Source: Caballeronia sp. SEWSISQ10-4 2
Lineage (GTDB): Bacteria; Pseudomonadota; Gammaproteobacteria; Burkholderiales; Burkholderiaceae
Reading direction: 5' to 3'
DNA length: 64,000 nucleotides
NCBI RefSeq assembly: GCF_030464885.1
Contig: NZ_JALPRJ010000010.1
Location: 102,939 to 166,938 of the forward strand
The stretch's first letter is position 1. Each line of letters starts with the position of its first letter. Shown here one piece after another: positions 33,883 through 43,476 of this stretch. Below the pieces are notes generated by a model, which worked only from the letters and a program-made list of their open reading frames with translations, was not told where the DNA came from and ran no database searches. The position numbers and the translations under genes were made by a program.

Positions 33883-35913
33883 TCAGCCCGCGAGCGCAGC
33901 TTTTGCCGTCTCCACGACATGCTCGACGGTGAAGCCGAAATACTTGAAGAGCTCGCCGGCGGGCGCGGATTCGCCGAATGAATCGATGCCCACCACGCCG
34001 CCCTCGAGACCCACGTACTTACGCCAGAAATCGGTCACGCCGGCTTCGATCGCCACACGCACGACGCCCTTCGGCAACACGCGGTCGCGATATTCCCGGT
34101 CCTGCAAATCGAACACGTTCGTGCAAGGCATGGAAACGATACGCGCGCCAATGCCTTCCTGCGCCAGTTTCTCGCCGGCTTTGAGCGCCAGTTCGACTTC
34201 CGAACCCGTTGCGATCAGGATGATCTTGCGTGCCGGAATGTCGTCGTTCCAGTCGCGCAGCACGTAGCCACCCTTCGAAATGTTCGCGATCTGCACGTCG
34301 TTACGCGGCGAGAACAGCAGGTTCTGACGCGTGAAAATCAGCGCCGACGGCCCTTTGTGCTCGATGGCGAACGTCCATGCCACGGCGGTTTCGACGGTAT
34401 CCGCCGGACGCCACACCTGTAAGTGCGGAATCAGCCGCAAGCTCGACGTTTGTTCCACCGACTGGTGCGTCGGGCCGTCTTCGCCGAGGCCGATCGAATC
34501 GTGCGTGAACACGAAGATGGACGGCGCCTTCATCAGCGCAGCCACGCGCAGTGCGTTGCGGCTGTAGTCCGAGAACGTCAGGAACGTGCCGCCGAACGGC
34601 CGATAACCGCCATGCAGCACGATGCCGTTGATGGCTGCGCTCATGCCGAATTCGCGCACGCCGTAGTTGATGTGGTTGCCCCACTGGATCTGGTTCGCGC
34701 CTTCACCCGCACGCACCGGCTTCGATGCCTTCCAGTTCGTCAAATTCGAGCCTGTCAAGTCGGCGGAACCGCCGAGCAGTTCAGGCAACGCGGCGGCGAG
34801 GCCGTCGAGCGTCTGCTGCGACGCCTTGCGCGTGGCAATGGTTTCGCCCTTCTGATTCGCCGCTTCGATAATGTCCTTCGCGTCCTGCGCCCACTTGGCC
34901 GGCAATTCGCCGTTCATCCGGCGCACGAATTCGGCGGCTTCAGCCGAATGCTTCGCACGGTAGGCGTCGAATTGCTTGTTCCACTCCGATTCCGCGCGCG
35001 CGCCCGCTTCCTTCGCGTCCCACGCTCCGTAGACTTCCTGCGGAATCACGAACGGCTCCCAGGTCCAGCCCATGCCGGCGCGGGCGTCAGCGATTTCCTT
35101 GGCGCCGAGCGGCGCGCCGTGCGAATCGTGGCTGCCTTGCTTCGTCGGCGCACCCTTGCCGATAGTCGTACGGCAGCAGATCAGCGTGGGTTTATCCGAG
35201 TTCTTGGCTTGTGCAATTGCCGCGTCCACAGCATCCACGTTGTGGCCGTCCACCGCGCGAATCACGTTCCAGCCGTACGCTTCGAAGCGCTTCGGGGTGT
35301 CGTCGTGGAACCAGTGCTCCACATGGCCGTCGATGGAGATACCGTTGTCGTCGTAGAGCGCGATCAGCTTGTTCAGCTTGAGCGTGCCGGCGAACGAACA
35401 GGCTTCGTGCGAGATGCCTTCCATCATGCAGCCGTCGCCGAGGAACACGTACGTATGGTGGTCGACGATCTTCGCGCCTTCCTTATTGAACTCCGCCGCC
35501 AGCAGCGCTTCGGCGAGCGCCATGCCGACTGCGTTCGCGAGACCTTGGCCGAGCGGACCGGTAGTCGTTTCCACGCCCGGCGTCATGCCGTATTCCGGAT
35601 GTCCCGGCGTCTTCGAATGCAGTTGGCGGAAGTTCTTCAGTTCGTTGATCGGCAGGTCATAGCCGGTCAGGTGCAGCAGCGAATACAGCAGCATGGAACC
35701 ATGACCGTTCGACAGCACAAAACGATCGCGGTCGGCCCAGTGCGGATTGCTCGGATTGTGCTTCAGGTGACGCGACCAGAGCGCGACACCGATTTCCGCC
35801 ATGCCCATTGGCATGCCCGGATGGCCGGAGTTGGCTTGTTGAACGGCGTCCATTGCCAGCGCACGGATTGCGTTGGCCATCAGGGTGGTCTGGCTGGAAG
35901 TCGGGGTTGTCAT
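33883..35913 (-). CDS. tkt: Transketolase
   Basis: This thiamine diphosphate enzyme moves two-carbon units in the pentose phosphate pathway. The 676-residue protein has the [22 protein letters not shown]-terminus, the [18 protein letters not shown] thiamine-binding motif and the [14 protein letters not shown] segment. Start ATG 35913 (MTTPTSSQ) is preferred over an in-frame start 28 codons upstream that has no family similarity. It precedes gapA. Confidence 0.97.
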   Translation of the reverse strand: MTTPTSSQTTLMANAIRALAMDAVQQANSGHPGMPMGMAEIGVALWSRHLKHNPSNPHWADRDRFVLSNGHGSMLLYSLLHLTGYDLPINELKNFRQLHSKTPGHPEYGMTPGVETTTGPLGQGLANAVGMALAEALLAAEFNKEGAKIVDHHTYVFLGDGCMMEGISHEACSFAGTLKLNKLIALYDDNGISIDGHVEHWFHDDTPKRFEAYGWNVIRAVDGHNVDAVDAAIAQAKNSDKPTLICCRTTIGKGAPTKQGSHDSHGAPLGAKEIADARAGMGWTWEPFVIPQEVYGAWDAKEAGARAESEWNKQFDAYRAKHSAEAAEFVRRMNGELPAKWAQDAKDIIEAANQKGETIATRKASQQTLDGLAAALPELLGGSADLTGSNLTNWKASKPVRAGEGANQIQWGNHINYGVREFGMSAAINGIVLHGGYRPFGGTFLTFSDYSRNALRVAALMKAPSIFVFTHDSIGLGEDGPTHQSVEQTSSLRLIPHLQVWRPADTVETAVAWTFAIEHKGPSALIFTRQNLLFSPRNDVQIANISKGGYVLRDWNDDIPARKIILIATGSEVELALKAGEKLAQEGIGARIVSMPCTNVFDLQDREYRDRVLPKGVVRVAIEAGVTDFWRKYVGLEGGVVGIDSFGESAPAGELFKYFGFTVEHVVETAKAALAG

Positions 35914-36282
35914 GTCGAGTCCGGTAGGTCCTGAAAAGATCCTGGGATGATTCTGGGCGACGCACCGGGGCGAACGATGAAACCACGTTTTCAGCACCCG
36001 GAGCGACGAGAAACGAAGAGGATCGGAAGGCGATTATTCTAACAGACGACTTTGGAGCACTGGCGCGCCCCGCGGCGGGGAACCGGGCAGCGATAAGCGG
36101 TGCCCGGGAGGATCGCCCAGCGGCAAGGAGAAATCGTAACGAACCCTTTGTGCGGGCACGCTCCCTGCACGGATACATCCGCTTGCGCGACCTGACGCCG
36201 CGGCCAAAAAGCCGGCTGCCCCTTATGCCAAAGGGCGCCATGGCACAATGCATCCATCAGCCGAGCTCGAGGAGAAGCCCTT
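35914..36282. other. Intergenic region between tkt and the VOC gene
   Basis: About 369 bases between divergent genes. A GC-rich inverted sequence (CCCCGCGGCGGGG) lies near 36068-36080. No coding signal, tRNA or repeat family was recognised; presumably divergent promoters. Confidence 0.5.
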
Positions 36283-36696
36283 ATGACCGACCCCCGCCCC
36301 GCCGATGTGCCGTGGCTCACCCCGTACCTGACTGTTCGTGATGCCCGTGTCAGCACCGGCTTCTACGAACAGGCGTTAGGTTTTGCGGTGCGTGACAGCG
36401 TCAACGACGACGGCGCCGTGATCCATGTGGAAATGACCTATCGCGGACAGTTGATCCTGATGTTTGCGCCGGAAGGCGCATACGGCTCGCACGCGAAGAC
36501 ACCGAAAAGCACAGGTCTGATGGCGCCGCAGTCGTTCTATCTTTATGTCGACGATGTAGACGCCGCGTTCGCGCGCGCGGTCGCGGTTGGCGCGAAGCCG
36601 CTGATCGAACCGCAAGACCAGTACTGGGGCGATCGATTTGCGCAGTTCGAAGACCCGGATGGGTATCGCTGGGCAATCGCCCGGCATTTGAACTAG
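36283..36696 (+). CDS. VOC family (glyoxalase-like) protein
   Basis: The 137-residue protein has the beta-alpha-beta-beta-beta repeats of the vicinal oxygen chelate superfamily: WLTPYLTVRDARVSTGFYEQALGF at the start and WGDRFAQFEDPDGYRWAIARH at the end. The sequence resembles the PhnB-like and bleomycin-resistance-like members, but the reaction is unknown. An AGGAG sequence precedes the start. It lies 73 bases upstream of rsmE. Confidence 0.88.
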   Translation: MTDPRPADVPWLTPYLTVRDARVSTGFYEQALGFAVRDSVNDDGAVIHVEMTYRGQLILMFAPEGAYGSHAKTPKSTGLMAPQSFYLYVDDVDAAFARAVAVGAKPLIEPQDQYWGDRFAQFEDPDGYRWAIARHLN

Positions 36697-36769
36697 TTGC
36701 GTTTCACATCGATTAAACACCGATCCACTTCCCTGCCCGCGCGCCTCAGGTGTCCGGGCGAGTTACCTC

Positions 36770-37507
36770 ATGCCACGCTTCTTCGTTTCCGGTCCGCTCG
36801 TCGCGGGCGAAATCATGCCCTTGCCGGACGAGGTCGTCCGCCATGTCCACGTCCTGCGCCTGCAAACCGACGATGCCGTCCATCTCTTCAATGGCTCGGG
36901 CGGTGAATATCGCGGGCGTCTGGTCGAGATCGGCAAGCGCACTGCAACCGTACAACTCGATGAATTCATCGATCGTGAAGCAGAGTCGCCGTATCGGATC
37001 ACGCTCGCGCAAGGCGTGGCGGGCGGCGACAAGATGGATTGGCTGATCGAGAAGGCGGTGGAACTGGGCGTATCGTCCGTGGTTTCGCTCACTGCCGAGC
37101 GCGGCGTGGTGCGGCTGTCGGGAGACCGCGCGTCGCGTCGGCAAGTGCATTGGCAGGCGCTGGTGCGGGCTGCGTGCGAGCAGTGCGGAAGAAATCGGGT
37201 GCCGGACGTAGCGGCGCCTCAGGATCTGGAGAAATGGCTGGGTAGCTTGCCGCCCACCCGGGACGGCGAGTTGCGGCTGTTGCTGTCGCCGCGGGCGCAG
37301 CTTGGTTTCGCGTCCCTGCCGGCGAGCGCGCCCGCTGCGCCCGTGACGGTCGCGATTGGCCCGGAAGCCGGATTTTCGCCGGCAGAGGAAGCATCAATAG
37401 TCGATGCCGGATTTGCCACGCTCGGCCTGGGACCGCGCGTTTTGCGCACCGAAACGGCCGGCATCGCGGTCCTGGCGGCGCTCGCGGCACGCTGGGGCGG
37501 GTGGTGA
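36770..37507 (+). CDS. rsmE: 16S rRNA (uracil-1498-N3)-methyltransferase
   Basis: RsmE is a SPOUT-class methyltransferase for U1498 of 16S rRNA. The 245-residue sequence has an N-terminal PUA-like domain (HVHVLRLQTDDAVHLFNGSGGEYRG) and the C-terminal trefoil-knot motifs VTVAIGPEAGFSPAEE and LGPRVLRTETAGIAVLAAL, which bind SAM. Length is normal. Confidence 0.95.
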   Translation: MPRFFVSGPLVAGEIMPLPDEVVRHVHVLRLQTDDAVHLFNGSGGEYRGRLVEIGKRTATVQLDEFIDREAESPYRITLAQGVAGGDKMDWLIEKAVELGVSSVVSLTAERGVVRLSGDRASRRQVHWQALVRAACEQCGRNRVPDVAAPQDLEKWLGSLPPTRDGELRLLLSPRAQLGFASLPASAPAAPVTVAIGPEAGFSPAEEASIVDAGFATLGLGPRVLRTETAGIAVLAALAARWGGW

Positions 37508-37544
37508 TCCAGCTGCAACAACCACACCGCGGATCAAACGCAAA

Positions 37545-37590
37545 AAAAGCCGGTCAGCGCCTGTGTTCAACAGACGACGACCGGCTTTAT
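37545..37590. terminator. Bidirectional terminator between rsmE and the barstar gene
   Basis: AAAGCCGGTC pairs with GACCGGCTTT across a loop of about 22 bases, with an A run on one side and TATTT on the other. It separates two convergent genes. Confidence 0.75.
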
Positions 37591-37659
37591 TTAGCTCTTT
37601 GCGCCGAAAAAACGAAGCGCCTGGTGCGTAGAACTATCTACTACGTCCGAACGCAGGCG

Positions 37660-38226
37660 TTAGGCGAACGAGTAAAACACCCTGAACGCCACACGCCGTT
37701 CCGCCCAGAATTCCGCCGCTTCGCGAAACACGTCGAGCAAGGTCTCGCGCCCTTCCTTGTCAAATTTCTGAGCAACGGGCAGCGCTTCCAGCACGATCAC
37801 GAAACCCGGCTGCGAACCGGCTTTATGCACGAGGTCGGTGAGACTGTCGTACAGCGCGTCGTAGTTCTTTCCAAAGTGCTTGGGAAACAAAAACGATGTC
37901 GCAATGGTTTCGAGCACTTCCTGCTTGCTCTGGGCCTGGCCGCAATACGCGTAGAGAAAATGCTGGCCCAGCTTGCTCGCTTCGTCGGCGAGATCCTGAA
38001 CCCTGAAAGCGCGGATCGACTGCACGATATTCGATCGTACCGTCTTGAAAAGACTCATAGACCCCTCGTTCAATGATGACAGTGCCGCGCTCTGTTCGTC
38101 GTCGGGTCGATTTTCGTCTGTCGTGCGGAGTCGCAAAACTCGCTGGAACATGTTGCCATCGCCGGCGAAAAGATCACCCGCGACACCGTTGTCGTGCGCG
38201 TAGATGTTGTCGCTCATGCCGTTCAT
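37660..38226 (-). CDS. Barstar family RNase inhibitor
   Basis: The barstar domain occupies about residues 75-188 of 188: FLFPKHFGKNYDALYDSLTDL, with Asp123 and Asp127 at the positions that plug the barnase active site, and ETLLDVFREAAEFWAERRVAFRVFYSF at the end. The first 70 residues are unlike classical barstar (about 90 residues) and have no recognised domain. It overlaps the upstream RNase gene by ATGA, so translation is coupled. It presumably protects the cell from that RNase in the cytoplasm. Confidence 0.9.
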   Translation of the reverse strand: MNGMSDNIYAHDNGVAGDLFAGDGNMFQRVLRLRTTDENRPDDEQSAALSSLNEGSMSLFKTVRSNIVQSIRAFRVQDLADEASKLGQHFLYAYCGQAQSKQEVLETIATSFLFPKHFGKNYDALYDSLTDLVHKAGSQPGFVIVLEALPVAQKFDKEGRETLLDVFREAAEFWAERRVAFRVFYSFA

Positions 38227-38741
38227 CCCGAAGTTAATCCCGCAATGCGTTTAAAACTCACGTAATGGTCGTCGCTGTAGAAGCAGTTGTCGATCTGCCG
38301 ACGGGGCCCGCCACATACAATCCGGCGTGCGCCGCGATCGCGGGCGCGCGGCGTAGGAACGGTGTATTCGTGGTAAAAACCGCGCGGGTGCGGCGGCAGC
38401 AAACGCTCGCGATTGCCAAACACGATGCCGTCTTTCTCAAACGGGAAGGGCCCGCCAGCCTCGATCCGCCGCAGCGTCACAATGGCCTGTTTCGGCAATT
38501 GCGATGCGTCGACGGTGGTCTGCGACGGCCCCGTTCCTGCTGATGCGGTATCACGCCAGCTCTCTGCGCGCGGATCGCTTTGCAGCTTGTCCTGGTCTTG
38601 CAACGCGTGCGACGGCTCGGCCTGCGACGCTACTGCCGAGGTGTTCGCAGCCGGGCTCTGGGAATCCGGCCCGCTTTTCCCGCAGCCGCTGAACACCAGG
38701 GAAAGCGCCACGATGAATCCACAAAACCATGCGCGCTTCAC
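38223..38741 (-). CDS. Barnase-like ribonuclease with lipoprotein signal
   Basis: The 172-residue protein begins with a signal of the lipoprotein type (lipobox FSGC, Cys20), then a Ser/Ala/Gln-rich linker to about residue 82. The C-terminal domain belongs to the microbial N1/T1/barnase RNase family: IVFGNRERLLPPHPRGFYHEYTV and SDDHYVSFKRI. The likely catalytic residues are Glu125, Arg140 and His159, and Cys143 and Cys153 could pair. It probably cleaves RNA outside the cytoplasm or after delivery to other cells; the barstar follows directly. Confidence 0.88.
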   Translation of the reverse strand: MKRAWFCGFIVALSLVFSGCGKSGPDSQSPAANTSAVASQAEPSHALQDQDKLQSDPRAESWRDTASAGTGPSQTTVDASQLPKQAIVTLRRIEAGGPFPFEKDGIVFGNRERLLPPHPRGFYHEYTVPTPRARDRGARRIVCGGPRRQIDNCFYSDDHYVSFKRIAGLTSG

Positions 38742-38977
38742 AAAACCTGTCCCCGCTTTGAACCCAAAAATATGACGACCATGAAAGACGTAAGGGTATC
38801 GCTAATGGCACTCGGAATCAATGTTGGTTCGGAAGATGCCCGTTTTTCAGGCGCTTCTTGCGGCTGATCGGACCATTGCATGCGGTCTGCCGGCGCTTTT
38901 TGGTCGACAGTTTTAAAAATCGGGTCAGATCATATTTAGGATAAAACTGAGGTATTTTTATCTTGATTAGGGGAATA

Positions 38978-39136
38978 ATGAGTTCATGCATGGTTTGGGG
39001 AGTGGACCCAGTGTCGCCTCTCTCGCAAAGCTCCCACGGTGTAAAAACCGGCACCATCGCTGTTTGGAGGAAAAAGCAAATCCCCTTGCGCGCCTCGTTG
39101 CGTGCCGGATCATCCGGCACGCTTTTTTTCGTTTAG
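38978..39136 (+). CDS. Candidate small ORF (52 residues) with strong RBS
   Basis: AGGGGA lies three bases before an ATG at 38978. The frame reads MSSCMVWGVDPVSPLSQ and ends LFFV with TAG at 39134-39136. It is too short for normal gene calling and matches no family I know. Its last codons contain a terminator hairpin, which is odd for a coding gene and may mean the transcript is a small RNA instead. Confidence 0.3.
   Translation: MSSCMVWGVDPVSPLSQSSHGVKTGTIAVWRKKQIPLRASLRAGSSGTLFFV
39101..39129 (+). terminator. Strong plus-strand terminator of an unassigned transcript
   Basis: CGTGCCGGAT and ATCCGGCACG form a 9-10 bp stem with a tiny loop, followed by seven T residues. No known plus-strand gene lies upstream: the nearest annotated gene is on the minus strand. 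It therefore ends an independent transcript. Confidence 0.75.
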
Positions 39137-39300
39137 GACGCGCGGGAGTATCAGGAATCCGGCGGCTAAGCGCTGCATCTTTGCCACGCAAACGTCGCCG
39201 AAATGAAAAAGAGGGATGGCGACCACCGTCGCAATCCCTCTTCTTGAACTTCTACTCAAACTTCAGCGAGCACCCGCCAGTCCTGCGCGGGCTCGAAAAC

Positions 39301-41607
39301 TTATCGCGCGACAGCCGTTGCGTCCGCCACCAGCAACGCCGTCATGTTGACGATCCGGCGCACCGTAGCCGAGGCCGTCAGCACATGCACCGGTTGAGCC
39401 GCGCCCAGCAGAATCGGGCCAATGGCAATGTTGTTACCGGCCGCCGTCTTCAGCAGGTTGTACGAAATATTCGCGGCATCGATATTCGGCAGTACGAGCA
39501 AATTCGCATCGCCAACCAGTGTCGATTCCGGCAGGATCTCGCGACGCAGATTGGCATCCAGCGCCACGTCACCATGCATTTCGCCGTCCACGTCCAGATC
39601 CGGCGCGCGTTCGCGGAGCAGCGCCAGCGTGTCGCGCATCTTGACGGCCGTCGGCGCGTTGCTCGTGCCGAAGTTCGAATGTGAAAGCAGCGCGATCTTC
39701 GGCACGATGCCAAAGCGGCGCACTTCTTCCGCGGCCATGATCGTGATTTCGCAGAGCTGTTCGGGCGTCGGGTCCACATTCACGTGGGTGTCGACAATGA
39801 AGATCTGCCGGCCCGGCAGCACCAGCGCATTCATTGCGGCATAAACGCTGCAACCTTCCTTCTTGCCGATCACCTGATCGACGAAATGCAGGTGCCGGTG
39901 CGTCGTGCTGATCGTGCCGCAGATCATGCCGTCCGCTTCGCCTTTCTTCACCAGCATGGAACCGATCAACGTTGTGCGGCGGCGCATTTCCAGCTTCGCC
40001 ATCTGCTCGCTGATGCCCTTGCGAGCCATCATCTTGTGATACGTCTGCCAGAAGTCGCGATACCGCTCGTCGTGATCGGTATCTACAACGGTGAAGTCCA
40101 CGCCTGCCGTCAACCGCAAACCGTACTTCGTGATGCGCTGCGCGATCACGGCCGGGCGTCCGATCAGGATCGGCTTGGCGATCTTCTCGTCCACCGCGAT
40201 CTGCACGGCGCGCAGCACGCGCTCTTCTTCACCCTCGGCGAACACAATGCGTTTCTTGTCCGGCTCGACACTGCGTGCGAGCTGGAACACGGGCTTCATG
40301 GTCGTGCCGCTGTGATACACGAACTGCTGCAGATGCTGTTCGTAAGCATCCATGTCTTCGATAGGACGCGTTGCCACGCCTGAATCCATCGCGGCCTTGG
40401 CGACAGCCGGTGCGATCTTCACGATCAAACGCGGGTCGAAGGGCTTCGGAATCAGGTACTCGGGACCGAACGACAAATCCTGGATGCCGTAAGCCGTCGC
40501 GACGATATCGCTTTGTTCCTGCCGCGCCAGATCCGCGATCGCGTTCACCGCGGCAATTTCCATCTCGCGCGTGATCGTGCTCGCGCCCGCATCCAGCGCA
40601 CCGCGGAAGATGAACGGGAAACACAGCACGTTGTTGACCTGATTCGGGTAGTCCGTGCGGCCGGTGGCAAGCACCGCATCCGGGCGCACTTCCAGCGCGA
40701 GTTCCGGCAGAATTTCGGGCGTCGGGTTGGCGAGCGCGAGAATCAGCGGCTTTTGCGCCATGCCCTTGACCATTTCCTGCTTCAACACGCCGCCAGCGGA
40801 CAGACCGAGAAACACGTCTGCACCTTCCATCACGTCAGCCAGCGTACGCGCCGAGGTCTCGCGTGCAAAACGCTCCTTGTCCGGATCCATCAATTCCACG
40901 CGGCCCTTGTAGACCACGCCGGCCAGATCCGTCACGAAGATGTTCTCGAGCTTCATGCCGAGTTCGACCAGCAGGTCCAGACAGGCCAGCGCAGCCGCGC
41001 CCGCGCCCGAGGCGACCAGCTTCACCTCTTCAATCTTCTTGCCGACCACCACCAGGCCGTTGGTAATAGCGGCCGCGACCACGATCGCCGTGCCGTGCTG
41101 GTCGTCATGGAACACCGGGATCTTCATGCGCTTGCGGCATTCCCGTTCCACGATGAAGCAATCCGGCGCCTTGATGTCTTCCAGGTTGATGCCGCCGAAC
41201 GTGGGTTCGAGCGCGCAGATCACGTCGACGAGTTTGTGCGGGTCCATCTCGTTCAACTCGATGTCGAACACGTCGATACCGGCGAACTTCTTGAACAACA
41301 CCGCCTTGCCTTCCATGACAGGCTTCGACGCGAGCGGCCCGATATTACCGAGCCCGAGCACCGCCGTGCCGTTCGTCACGACGCCGACCAGGTTGCTGCG
41401 CGCGGTGAAACGCGCGGCGTTCAGCGGATTGGCGACGATTTCCTCGCACGCGAAAGCCACGCCCGGTGAATACGCCAGCGCGAGATCGCGCTGGTTGATC
41501 ATCTGCTTGGTCGGGGCAATCGCGATTTTGCCGGGGGTGGGAAACTCGTGGTAATCGAGCGCGGCTTCGCGGAGTTTGGCTTTGGCGCTATCGGCAGGAG
41601 TGGTCAT
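39301..41607 (-). CDS. maeB: NADP-dependent malic enzyme with phosphotransacetylase-like domain
   Basis: MaeB decarboxylates malate to pyruvate with NADPH production. The 768-residue protein has the malic enzyme domains over residues 1 to about 430 (LALAYSPGVAFACEEI, TNGTAVLGLGNIGPLASKPVMEGKAVLFK, FHDDQHGTAIVVAAA) and a C-terminal PTA-like domain that is usually regulatory. Start ATG 41607 (MTTPADSAKAKLREAAL) fits family members; the 19 codons upstream do not. It stands alone, divergent from thiL. Confidence 0.96.
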   Translation of the reverse strand: MTTPADSAKAKLREAALDYHEFPTPGKIAIAPTKQMINQRDLALAYSPGVAFACEEIVANPLNAARFTARSNLVGVVTNGTAVLGLGNIGPLASKPVMEGKAVLFKKFAGIDVFDIELNEMDPHKLVDVICALEPTFGGINLEDIKAPDCFIVERECRKRMKIPVFHDDQHGTAIVVAAAITNGLVVVGKKIEEVKLVASGAGAAALACLDLLVELGMKLENIFVTDLAGVVYKGRVELMDPDKERFARETSARTLADVMEGADVFLGLSAGGVLKQEMVKGMAQKPLILALANPTPEILPELALEVRPDAVLATGRTDYPNQVNNVLCFPFIFRGALDAGASTITREMEIAAVNAIADLARQEQSDIVATAYGIQDLSFGPEYLIPKPFDPRLIVKIAPAVAKAAMDSGVATRPIEDMDAYEQHLQQFVYHSGTTMKPVFQLARSVEPDKKRIVFAEGEEERVLRAVQIAVDEKIAKPILIGRPAVIAQRITKYGLRLTAGVDFTVVDTDHDERYRDFWQTYHKMMARKGISEQMAKLEMRRRTTLIGSMLVKKGEADGMICGTISTTHRHLHFVDQVIGKKEGCSVYAAMNALVLPGRQIFIVDTHVNVDPTPEQLCEITIMAAEEVRRFGIVPKIALLSHSNFGTSNAPTAVKMRDTLALLRERAPDLDVDGEMHGDVALDANLRREILPESTLVGDANLLVLPNIDAANISYNLLKTAAGNNIAIGPILLGAAQPVHVLTASATVRRIVNMTALLVADATAVAR

Positions 41608-41852
41608 GAGGCGTCGGGCTAAGGGCAAGATTAGAATAGAAGTTCGAACGCATTGTAGCGCCATTCAACGAGCACTCCGGATGGCAATACCGGCAATTCG
41701 CGGCTCATAGCCCATTCGGACAAGGCTTGGAAAAGCAGCGTAAACCGCATGCCGGCAGCCGCTTCACGTCGCAAAATTCCTTTATTGAGATGAAACGCGC
41801 GTCAACAGGCGCGCATCGTCCCCAACTCTCCCTCGACATTGCCGGACCGCCG

Positions 41853-42896
41853 ATGCTCTCAGAGTTTTCCCTGATCGAACGATATTTTTCCCAGCCCGCC
41901 GCCGCGTTTCCGGCAACGGAGCATGGACCGAAGGCGACGCTCGGTATCGGCGACGATTGCGCGCTGCTCGCTCCGAAGCGCGGCGAGCACCTGGCGATTT
42001 CCACCGACATGCTGGTGTCGGGCCGCCATTTTTTCCCCGATGTCTCACCGTGGGCGCTCGGTTACAAGGCGCTGGCCGTGAACCTGTCGGACCTCGCCGC
42101 GATGGGTGCGAAACCGCGCGCGTTCACCCTCGCGCTGTCGATGCCGAAAGCCGATGAAAGCTGGCTCGAAGACTTCAGCGAAGGCCTTTTCCATATCGCG
42201 AAGCAACACGGCTGCGAGCTGATCGGCGGCGATACGACCGGTGGACCGCACGTGAGCATCAGCATCACCGTGTTCGGCGACGTCCCGGCGGCTCGTGCAC
42301 TGCGACGCGATGCCGCGCGTCCCGGCGACGACATCTGGGTATCCGGCGTGCTCGGCGGTGCGCGCGCCGGGCTGGGCATCCGTCGCGGCGAATGGTCGAT
42401 GAACAACCCCGCCGACGAAGCCATCGCAATCAAGGCGCTCGAGCAGCCGGAACCGCGCGTCGCGCTCGGCATCGCGTTGCGGGGGATCGCGCATGCCGCG
42501 CTCGATCTGTCGGACGGTCTCGCGGGTGACTTGCTCCATATATTGAAACGCTCGAAGGTCCGCGCGACGGTGAATATCGATCAGGTGCCGCGCTCCGGCG
42601 TAATCGCCGCCCTGCCCTTGGCCGCGCAGGTGCGCAGCATCCTGGCCGGCGGGGACGACTACGAACTCTGCTTCACCGCGCCCGCGAGCGCCCGCGCCAA
42701 AATCGACCGGATCGGGAAGGCTCAGAAAGTTTTGCTGACGCGCATCGGTACAATCGAGGGTCTGGCCGCTTCATTGGCTCCCGCGTCATTGGCTCCGCCT
42801 GGCACGCTCAACGACCTGCCGGCCATCGACTGGCGCGACAACACCGGTCCGGTTTCTTTCCTCGAGACGGGCTTCGACCACTTTCATGCAGACTGA
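41853..42896 (+). CDS. thiL: Thiamine-monophosphate kinase
   Basis: ThiL phosphorylates thiamine monophosphate to the active diphosphate. The 347-residue protein has GIGDDCALLAP near residue 31, the STDMLVSGRHFFPD motif, GGDTTGGP and DLSDGLAGDLLHI. Start ATG 41853 (MLSEFSLIERYF) matches the family; the longer frame does not. A short internal duplication (ASLAPASLAP) lies near the C-terminus. It overlaps pgpA by 11 bases. Confidence 0.96.
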   Translation: MLSEFSLIERYFSQPAAAFPATEHGPKATLGIGDDCALLAPKRGEHLAISTDMLVSGRHFFPDVSPWALGYKALAVNLSDLAAMGAKPRAFTLALSMPKADESWLEDFSEGLFHIAKQHGCELIGGDTTGGPHVSISITVFGDVPAARALRRDAARPGDDIWVSGVLGGARAGLGIRRGEWSMNNPADEAIAIKALEQPEPRVALGIALRGIAHAALDLSDGLAGDLLHILKRSKVRATVNIDQVPRSGVIAALPLAAQVRSILAGGDDYELCFTAPASARAKIDRIGKAQKVLLTRIGTIEGLAASLAPASLAPPGTLNDLPAIDWRDNTGPVSFLETGFDHFHAD

Positions 42897-43422
42897 TCCG
42901 ACCATCGACACACTCGACGACACACCGCCACCCAAGCCCCCGCGCCGGACGAGCGCGCGCTTCATGCTGTCGCACCCGCTGCATATCCTGTCGCTGGGCT
43001 TCGGCAGCGGCTTGTCGCCGATCGCGCCGGGCACCGTCGGCACCTTGTTCGCGTGGGTATCGTTCGTGGTGTTCAACCCGCACCTGACGGTCGCCGAATG
43101 GGCCGTGCTGATCACCGTCGGCTTCGTGACCGGCTGCTGGTTCTGCGGTTTCACGGCGAAGAAAATGGGCATTGCCGATCCGTCGCCGGTAGTGTGGGAC
43201 GAGATCATTGCCTTCTGGCTGGTGTTGCTGTTCGTCACGCCGGCCACGTTCACCGGGCAGTTATGGGCGTTCATCGTGTTCCGTTTCTTCGACATGGTGA
43301 AACCCCCGCCCATCCGTTATTTCGACCGCCAGTTGAAGGGCGGTTTCGGCATCATGTTCGACGATATCGCCGCTGCGTTCTTCACGTTGCTCGTGATCGC
43401 GCTGTGGCGCATGACGATCTGA
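42886..43422 (+). CDS. pgpA: Phosphatidylglycerophosphatase A
   Basis: PgpA removes phosphate from phosphatidylglycerophosphate in phospholipid synthesis at the inner membrane. The 178-residue protein has about four membrane segments and the motifs GFGSGLSPIAPGTVGT and PVVWDEIIAFW. An N-terminal acidic/Pro stretch of about 20 residues is extra. thiL-pgpA-pncC is a common proteobacterial order. Confidence 0.95.
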   Translation: MQTDPTIDTLDDTPPPKPPRRTSARFMLSHPLHILSLGFGSGLSPIAPGTVGTLFAWVSFVVFNPHLTVAEWAVLITVGFVTGCWFCGFTAKKMGIADPSPVVWDEIIAFWLVLLFVTPATFTGQLWAFIVFRFFDMVKPPPIRYFDRQLKGGFGIMFDDIAAAFFTLLVIALWRMTI

Positions 43423-43476
43423 TGCCCCGGCTAGTCCAGTCTCACATCTTCGAGCGCCCCCAACCGAGTCTCCGCC

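Larger units (their letters stand above)
38742..39300. other. Intergenic region between the RNase gene and maeB
   Basis: About 559 bases. The middle (38900-38975) is AT-rich compared with its surroundings. It contains a plus-strand transcription unit candidate described separately. The first 150 bases hold the RNase gene upstream region, and the last 170 bases the maeB 3' flank. No other gene was recognised. Confidence 0.6.

Noticed and set aside
34423..35934. 503-residue plus-strand ORF
   Set aside because: Antisense shadow of the transketolase gene, no recognisable domain.
38818..39120. 100-residue minus-strand ORF in the RNase-maeB gap
   Set aside because: No ribosome-binding site or family similarity; it lies antisense to the terminator-bearing transcript.
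38986..39684. 232-residue plus-strand ORF into maeB
   Set aside because: It reads through the strong terminator and then antisense to maeB, so it cannot be a normal gene. A 52-residue frame in the same transcript is kept as a candidate instead.
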